Shown here: one piece after another, positions 60,017 to 64,000 of the stretch
How the letters are laid out: the number at the start of each line of letters is the position of its first letter
How positions within the stretch are numbered: the stretch's first letter is position 1
NCBI GenBank assembly: GCA_027494165.1
Contig: JAOSJM010000006.1
Location: 186,001 to 250,000, forward strand
Reading direction: 5' to 3'
Source: Acidimicrobiia bacterium
GTDB taxonomy: Bacteria > Actinomycetota > Acidimicrobiia > IMCC26256 > JAOSJM01
Length of the DNA: 64,000 bases
Program-made: the position numbers and the translations under genes
Notes under the pieces: model-generated
What the model was told of the DNA's origin: nothing
The model's database searches: none
The model's input: the letters and a program-made list of their open reading frames with translations, nothing else

Positions 60017-60024
60017 GGACGGCG

Positions 60025-60450
60025 ATGGCCACGACGTGGAGGGCCCGGTCCCGCCTGCGCCGCGCGGCGCTCGTGCTCGGCGCGGTCCTCGCCCTCGGTG
60101 GGTGCGGTGACGACGGCGGGGACGGCGGCGTCGTCGTGATCACCGAGGCCGACTCCGCCGTCACGCTGGAGCCCGGCCAGGAGCTCGTGATCGAGCTCGA
60201 GTCCAACCCCACCACCGGGTACTCCTGGAGCCTGACGACGCCGCCGGACGACCGGATCCTCTCCTACGTGGAGAGCACGTACGAACCCTTCGAGACCCAT
60301 GAGGACCTCGTCGGCTCGGGTGGTACCGAGCGTCTGAGGTTCCGGGCCGAGGGCGCCGGAGAGACCGTGATCGAGCTCCGCTACGTTCGCTCGTGGGAGC
60401 CCGCCGAGCCCGGGGCCCGGACGCTCGTCTTCACCGTGACCGTCTCGTAG
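60025..60450 (+). CDS. Chagasin-like (I42) protease-inhibitor lipoprotein
   Basis: Signal peptide with lipobox LALGGCG near residue 27. The mature part has the I42 marker NPTTGYSW near 61-68, a middle loop GSGGTERLRF, and RYVRSWEP near the end, where chagasins carry an RPW-like loop. I42 proteins inhibit papain-like cysteine proteases; here, lipid-anchored outside the cell, it may guard against foreign or own proteases. 141 residues. Convergent with the tad cluster; the 18-nt gap holds the palindrome CCGCCGCGGCGG. Confidence 0.82.
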   Translation: MATTWRARSRLRRAALVLGAVLALGGCGDDGGDGGVVVITEADSAVTLEPGQELVIELESNPTTGYSWSLTTPPDDRILSYVESTYEPFETHEDLVGSGGTERLRFRAEGAGETVIELRYVRSWEPAEPGARTLVFTVTVS

Positions 60451-60468
60451 CGCCGCCGCGGCGGGGTG

Positions 60469-60873
60469 TCATCCCGGTTCGCATCCCCCGACGAGGCACG
60501 CCGGCACCACCTCGGCCCGGGCCCGGGCCCGGACGTCACGGCGGGTCACCACCTCGGTGAGCTCCACGAGGACCTCGGCCTCGAGCCCCCGGCACGAGCA
60601 CCACACCAGGCGAGCGCCGTTGGCCTCCGCGGTCTCGCGGGCCGCGGCGACGGCCGCCGGGTGCCCTCGCCCCAGGGCCAGCGCGTCGGCCCCGGCGAGC
60701 GCGGCGGCGTCGGCAGCCGCCTCCGCCCGGGCCTTCGCCACGGTCACGGCCGCGAGCCGCGCGGCGCCGAGCGCGAGGGCGATCCCCAGCGCCAGGATCG
60801 CCAGCAGGGCCACCGCGGCGGAGCCCCGCTCTCCTCCTGGACCGGATCGTCCGGCGTGCAGCCCCATCCTCAC
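60469..60873 (-). CDS. TadE-like protein of the helicase/secretion neighbourhood
   Basis: One N-terminal membrane helix (AAVALLAILALGIALALGAARLAAV) preceded by GERGSAAV, a pilin-like leader, and followed by an Ala-rich helix (KARAEAAADAAALAGADAL). Two cysteines in WCSCRG and two in PACLVGGC could form disulphides. This fits the small TadE-like secreted proteins described near actinobacterial DEAH helicases. GTG 60873 overlaps the TadE TGA; ATG 60867 is an alternative. About 134 residues. Confidence 0.75.
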   Translation of the reverse strand: MRMGLHAGRSGPGGERGSAAVALLAILALGIALALGAARLAAVTVAKARAEAAADAAALAGADALALGRGHPAAVAAARETAEANGARLVWCSCRGLEAEVLVELTEVVTRRDVRARARAEVVPACLVGGCEPG

Positions 60874-61277
60874 CGCTCCGCCCGCATGACGACGCGCGCC
60901 GACAGGGTCGGGTCGGGGAACAGCGGCCCGACGAGCGGCAGGTCCGTCACGCACCGGAACGACACCTCGACCTCGACGGGGGTACCCACCCCGCCCCGGG
61001 GCCCGACCCGGACGGTGGCCGCCGGGAGGACACGCCGGGCCGCCTCCGACGCGACCGCCGGGTCGGGGTCGACGCTCGCGGCCCGGGCCGCCTCGCGGGC
61101 CGCATGGACCACCGCCACCTGGTCGCGGGCGACGAAGGCCACCTGGAGCACCGCCAGCCCGGCGAAGAGCAGCATCGGCAGGACGAGCGCGAGCTCGACC
61201 GTGGCCTGGCCCGCCTCGCCGCCCGCTCCGAGGAGCGGGCGGCGAGCGGACCGCCATGGCCCGGACACACCGATCAC
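60870..61277 (-). CDS. tadE: TadE-family pilus-assembly protein
   Basis: GGEAGQATVELALVLPMLLFAGLAVLQ is the TadE signature: a pilin-like leader with the E after the ATVE, and one helix. The remainder is a beta-rich extracytoplasmic domain. In Flp/Tad systems these minor pseudopilins are cleaved by the prepilin peptidase; that gene is not in the window. 135 residues. GTG 61277 lies 9 nt after the DUF4244 stop. Confidence 0.85.
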   Translation of the reverse strand: MIGVSGPWRSARRPLLGAGGEAGQATVELALVLPMLLFAGLAVLQVAFVARDQVAVVHAAREAARAASVDPDPAVASEAARRVLPAATVRVGPRGGVGTPVEVEVSFRCVTDLPLVGPLFPDPTLSARVVMRAER

Positions 61278-61286
61278 GTCAGGAGC

Positions 61287-61478
61287 TCACGGCACGACCT
61301 TGTCGATCACGACGTCGAAGAGGCGCGTGATGGCGTGGCTCTTCGTGGCCCACGTGATCAACAGGGTCGCGACCGCGGCGGCGCCGAGGATGACCAGCGC
61401 GTACTCGGCGGTGGTCTGACCGACCTCGGCCACGGTCAGGGCGCAACGGCGTACACGGCGAAGGACACGACGGAGCAT
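61287..61478 (-). CDS. DUF4244 protein, probable Flp-like pilin
   Basis: 63 residues. A basic leader is followed by EVGQTTAEYALVILGAAAV, which looks like a Flp pilin cleavage site (G before QTTAEYA, with the E at +5). A single helix and a short amphipathic end follow. DUF4244 proteins take the pilin position in actinobacterial tad clusters. Being the smallest gene, it is the likely major pilin. Confidence 0.82.
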   Translation of the reverse strand: MLRRVLRRVRRCALTVAEVGQTTAEYALVILGAAAVATLLITWATKSHAITRLFDVVIDKVVP

Positions 61479-61532
61479 GGGCTCCTCCTCTCGGACCCGG
61501 GGGCAACACGACGACGGAGGGGAAGGGGGCCC

Positions 61533-62209
61533 TCAGGAGCGGGCGAGGCCGGCGAGGAGCGCCGGGACCACGGTGAGCAGCCCGAACGCCGGCAGCACGA
61601 GGAAGACGAGGGGGAACAGGAGCCGGACCGGGACCGTGCGGGCATGCGCCTCGGCCCGGCGCCGGGCCGCGGAGCGGGCCTCGGCGGCCAACCGGGCCAG
61701 GGCCGGGCCCGCCGGGGCACCGGTGGTCTCGGATGCGACGAGGACGTCGGCCGCCGGCGCGAGCACCGGGCACGCCCGGGCTCCCTCGCGGAGGGCGTCG
61801 ACGAGCCGGACCCCCAACCGGCACGACCGCACGACGGCCGCGACCCGCGCGGCGGTGGCCGGCGGCGCCCACCGGGCAGCCACCTCGAGAGCCAGGAACG
61901 GCGTGCAGCCGGCCCCGACCGCGAGACCGAGGAGGTCGAGCAGGACCGGGAGCTCGCGGATCAGCACGGCCTCGTCGCGGCGAGACCGCCGGCGAGCGGA
62001 CAGCCCGGAGGCCACCCGGCCCACGGGGCCGAGGAGACGGGTCGCGCGCCGGCCCCACGGTGCCCGGCGGCGCGACGACCGTCGGACGAGAGCGGCCGCG
62101 CGATCGCCGGCGGCGGCTCGTCGCGCGACCAGGCCGAGCGGCAGCGCGGCGAGGATCCCCAGGCGATCCCGAGGCCCCAGGCCGGCACGACGGTGCCGCC
62201 GCCGCTCAC
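61533..62209 (-). CDS. tadC: TadC-like T2SS F-domain membrane protein (one-base frameshift)
   Basis: Platform protein of the Tad system. The T2SSF core has ELPVLLDLLGLAVGAGCTPFLAL, ASETTGAPAGPALARLAAEAR and a last helix pair LLFPLVFLVLPAFGLLTVVPALL. From GTG 62209 the start VSGGGTVVPAWGLGIAWG leads to a break at 62157-62160 (minus G4 that should be G5), giving AWGILAALPLGLVARRA. Restored length is 225 residues. The gap to tadB is one base. Confidence 0.82.
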
Positions 62210-62210
62210 C

Positions 62211-63116
62211 TCACGGCTCCACTCGCAGGAGGCGGCGCATCCACAGCCCGGCCACGGCCTCGAGCGCGAGCCCGCCGCCGAGGCACAGACGGCCCACGCC
62301 CGAGCCGAGCAGCACGGAGGTCGCCCCGCGGTCGACGAGGCTCGAGAACAGGAGGTAGCCCAGCGGCGCCACCGCGACGACGAGCGTCGACAGGCGGGCC
62401 TGGGCCGAGAGGGCACGGGCCTCCGCCTGGGCCGCCAGGCGGTCGCGCAGCGACGCGGCGAGCCCGTCGAGGGCGTCCGCGGCGCTGCCCCCGACGGTCG
62501 CCACCACGGCCATCGCCCCGCCCGCGGCCCGGGCCTGCGGGGTGCCGAGCTCACGGGACCAGGCGTCGAGGGCATCGGGGAGCGTCGCTCCCAGCTCGAG
62601 GCGGGCCCGCACCCGCCCCATCCCCGGGCCCAGGGGCCCGTCGCGCCCGGCCAGGACCGCCACCCCGGTCTCGACGGTGCCCCCGCCCCGCAGCTCGGCG
62701 GCCACGCGCTCGAGACCGGCGGGGACGGCGGACGCGGCCCGGAGCCGGGCCCGGGACCGGGCCAGGGCCAGCCCGGCCGGCCCGGCGACGAGCCCTCCCA
62801 GGACCCCGAGCGTGGCCGGGACGGACCCCATCGCGAGCCCGCAGAGCCCGGCCACGCCGGTCCCCCCGAGCCACAGGCGCACGGCCTGCTCCGGCTCCGA
62901 CCCGACACCGGCGTCGGTGAGCGCCCGGGCGAGGGTCCCTCGGACCCCACCCGGCAGGTGGCGGGCCGCCCGCGCGCGAAGCCCCCGGGCCCGGTCGAGC
63001 GCGCCGGCGCGGCGCGCCGCCGCGACCAACCACGCCACGAGCACCGATCCGACCGCGCCGAGGATCGCGGCCCTGGCGATCACCCGCGCTCCCCTCGGAC
63101 CCAAGATGGCGGGCAC
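62211..63116 (-). CDS. tadB: TadB-like T2SS F-domain membrane protein
   Basis: Platform protein partner of TadC. Two N-terminal helices, then the T2SSF domain (GLERVAAELRGGGTVETGVAVLAGRDGPLGPGM and TVGGSAADALDGLAASLRDR) and two C-terminal helices. 301 residues. GTG 63116 is 10 nt after the tadA stop; a GTG at 63083 is also possible. The protein is Ala/Gly/Arg rich, as are its neighbours. Confidence 0.85.
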   Translation of the reverse strand: MPAILGPRGARVIARAAILGAVGSVLVAWLVAAARRAGALDRARGLRARAARHLPGGVRGTLARALTDAGVGSEPEQAVRLWLGGTGVAGLCGLAMGSVPATLGVLGGLVAGPAGLALARSRARLRAASAVPAGLERVAAELRGGGTVETGVAVLAGRDGPLGPGMGRVRARLELGATLPDALDAWSRELGTPQARAAGGAMAVVATVGGSAADALDGLAASLRDRLAAQAEARALSAQARLSTLVVAVAPLGYLLFSSLVDRGATSVLLGSGVGRLCLGGGLALEAVAGLWMRRLLRVEP

Positions 63117-63126
63117 CCGGCTCCGG

Positions 63127-64000
63127 TCAGCACTCGAACCACGCCCGATCGGCCGGGCCGGCCTCGGGCCGGCGGGCAGAGCGGGTCGGAGGCTCGATGG
63201 CCCGCAACGACCCCCCGGGCGAGGCGAGCAGCGGCCGGAGCCAGAGCCGGTCGCCGGTGGCCACGACCTCTCCGACGGCGTCGACCCGTCGCCGGCCGTC
63301 GGCGGCCCGGGTGACGTGGACGACCGCGTCCACCGCGGCGGCGATCTGGGCCCGGATCGCTCCGACCGGAAGTCCCACGCCGGCGAGCAGGACGAGCGTC
63401 TCGAGCCGGGTCAGGGCGTCGGGGGCGCTGTTGGCGTGCACCGTGCACAGCGACCCCGCGTGGCCCGTGTTGAGGGCCTGGAGCATGTCGAGGGCCTCGG
63501 GCCCACGTACCTCGCCGACGACGACCCGGTCGGGCCTCATGCGCAGCGCAGCCCGCACGAGCTCGCGGATCGACACCCCGCCGGCTCCCTCCGCGTTGGG
63601 CGGGCGGGCCTCGAGCCGGACGACGTGCGGCCGGCCCAGGCGCAGCTCCGCCGTCTCCTCGATCGTCACGATCCGCTCGTGGGCGCCCACCGCGCCCGAC
63701 AGGGTGTTGAGGAGCGTCGTCTTCCCGGCTCCCGTGCCACCGGACACGAGCAGGTTCCAGCCCGCCTCGACAGCCCAGCCCAGGAACCTCGCCGCCCGCT
63801 CGTCGACCCCGAAGGCCTCGAGGTCCAGGGATCGGGCGCCGAACCGGCGGATGGTGACGCAGGGACCGTCGACGGCCAGCGGGGGACCACGGCGTGCAGC
63901 CGGGATCCGTCGGGGAGCCGGGCGTCGACCAGTGGCGACGACCGGTCGAGCCGGAGGCCGAGCGGCGCCAGCACCCGCTCGACCAGCCGGCGGATCCCGT
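63127..64000 (-). CDS. tadA: TadA/CpaF-family secretion ATPase (5' end outside window; one-base frameshift)
   Basis: Hexameric motor for pilus assembly. RLDRSSPLVDARLPDGSRLHAVVP comes before a break at 63881-63885 (minus C5 that should be C6). The next frame reads PLAVDGPCVTIRRFG, then Walker A VSGGTGAGKTTLLNTLSG, the Asp/His box region, MRPDRVVVGEVRGPEALDMLQALNTGHAGSLCTVHANS with Walker B and the HAN motif. The N-terminal domain lies beyond 64000. A partner CpaE-like ATPase would be expected next. Confidence 0.92.
   Translation of the reverse strand, partial: RDPPAGRAGAGAARPPARPVVATGRRPAPRRIPAARRGPPLAVDGPCVTIRRFGARSLDLEAFGVDERAARFLGWAVEAGWNLLVSGGTGAGKTTLLNTLSGAVGAHERIVTIEETAELRLGRPHVVRLEARPPNAEGAGGVSIRELVRAALRMRPDRVVVGEVRGPEALDMLQALNTGHAGSLCTVHANSAPDALTRLETLVLLAGVGLPVGAIRAQIAAAVDAVVHVTRAADGRRRVDAVGEVVATGDRLWLRPLLASPGGSLRAIEPPTRSARRPEAGPADRAWFEC

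Noticed and set aside
56496..60215. Antisense ORF of 1239 codons
   Set aside because: It lies opposite the LCP and helicase genes, whose motifs are clear, and its product is a His/Val/Gly-rich shadow with no domain. Long open antisense frames are normal at this GC.

Overview
This is a very GC-rich bacterial window, almost certainly from an actinobacterium. Actinobacterial marker families are present: CarD, DUF3263, DUF4244, ClpC, RsrA-type anti-sigma factor, LytR_C, and a KimA-like/CeoB/CeoC/OB-fold cluster. The backbone order trmH-cysS-ispF-ispD-carD, radA-disA, clpC, lysS-coaX-panD-panC-DUF2520, folK-folB-folP-folE-ftsH, hpt-tilS-metalloprotease, holB, topA, helicase, tad cluster follows, with insertions and rearrangements, the order I recall from M. 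tuberculosis (about Rv3579c to Rv3660c). The species cannot be named from sequence alone; a deep-branching class such as Acidimicrobiia is a guess.

Layout. 1-5.7 kb: a HAD hydrolase fragment, glycerate kinase, a trehalose block (TreT-like, OtsA, OtsB), LytR_C and DUF3263. 5.7-19 kb: tRNA-Thr, RNA methyltransferase, cysS, ispDF, a PIN-TRAM protein, carD, a Crp-type regulator, a dienelactone-hydrolase-like protein, disA, radA, a lipoprotein and clpC. 19-30 kb: polyprenyl synthase, alpha/beta hydrolase, acyltransferase, SDR, lysS, coaX, nadC, nadB, panD, panC, DUF2520. 30-42 kb: folate genes, pyruvate kinase, ftsH, hpt, tilS, a response regulator, a DUF2342 metalloprotease, and a SigR/RsrA-type pair. 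42-52 kb: tRNA-Thr, holB, tmk, an MFS transporter, topA, DUF368, H+-pyrophosphatase. 52-57.5 kb: potassium genes (KimA-like, CeoB/CeoC-like), an OB-fold protein, a lipoprotein, an LCP ligase. 57.6-64 kb: a DUF1998 helicase, a chagasin-like lipoprotein and a Tad pilus/secretion cluster running off the right edge.

How it fits together. Most genes are housekeeping and lie in long minus-strand operons whose stop and start codons overlap as ATGA or GTGA. Cofactor pathways (pantothenate/CoA, NAD, folate) are grouped. DisA (c-di-AMP synthase) and a KimA-family potassium importer, a known c-di-AMP target family in Firmicutes, occur in the same window beside two RCK potassium regulators. Several operon heads carry a TANNNT box 5-9 nt before the start codon, suggesting leaderless mRNAs.

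Quality warning. Nineteen probable single-base indels, nearly all in G or C runs of 3-5, break otherwise intact genes, including clpC, holB and nadB (three). This is best explained by homopolymer consensus error rather than gene decay; the affected genes are annotated across the breaks. I found no rRNA, insertion sequence, prophage, CRISPR array, or clear defence system. The window does not show me an obviously undescribed system; the most interesting items are in the findings.
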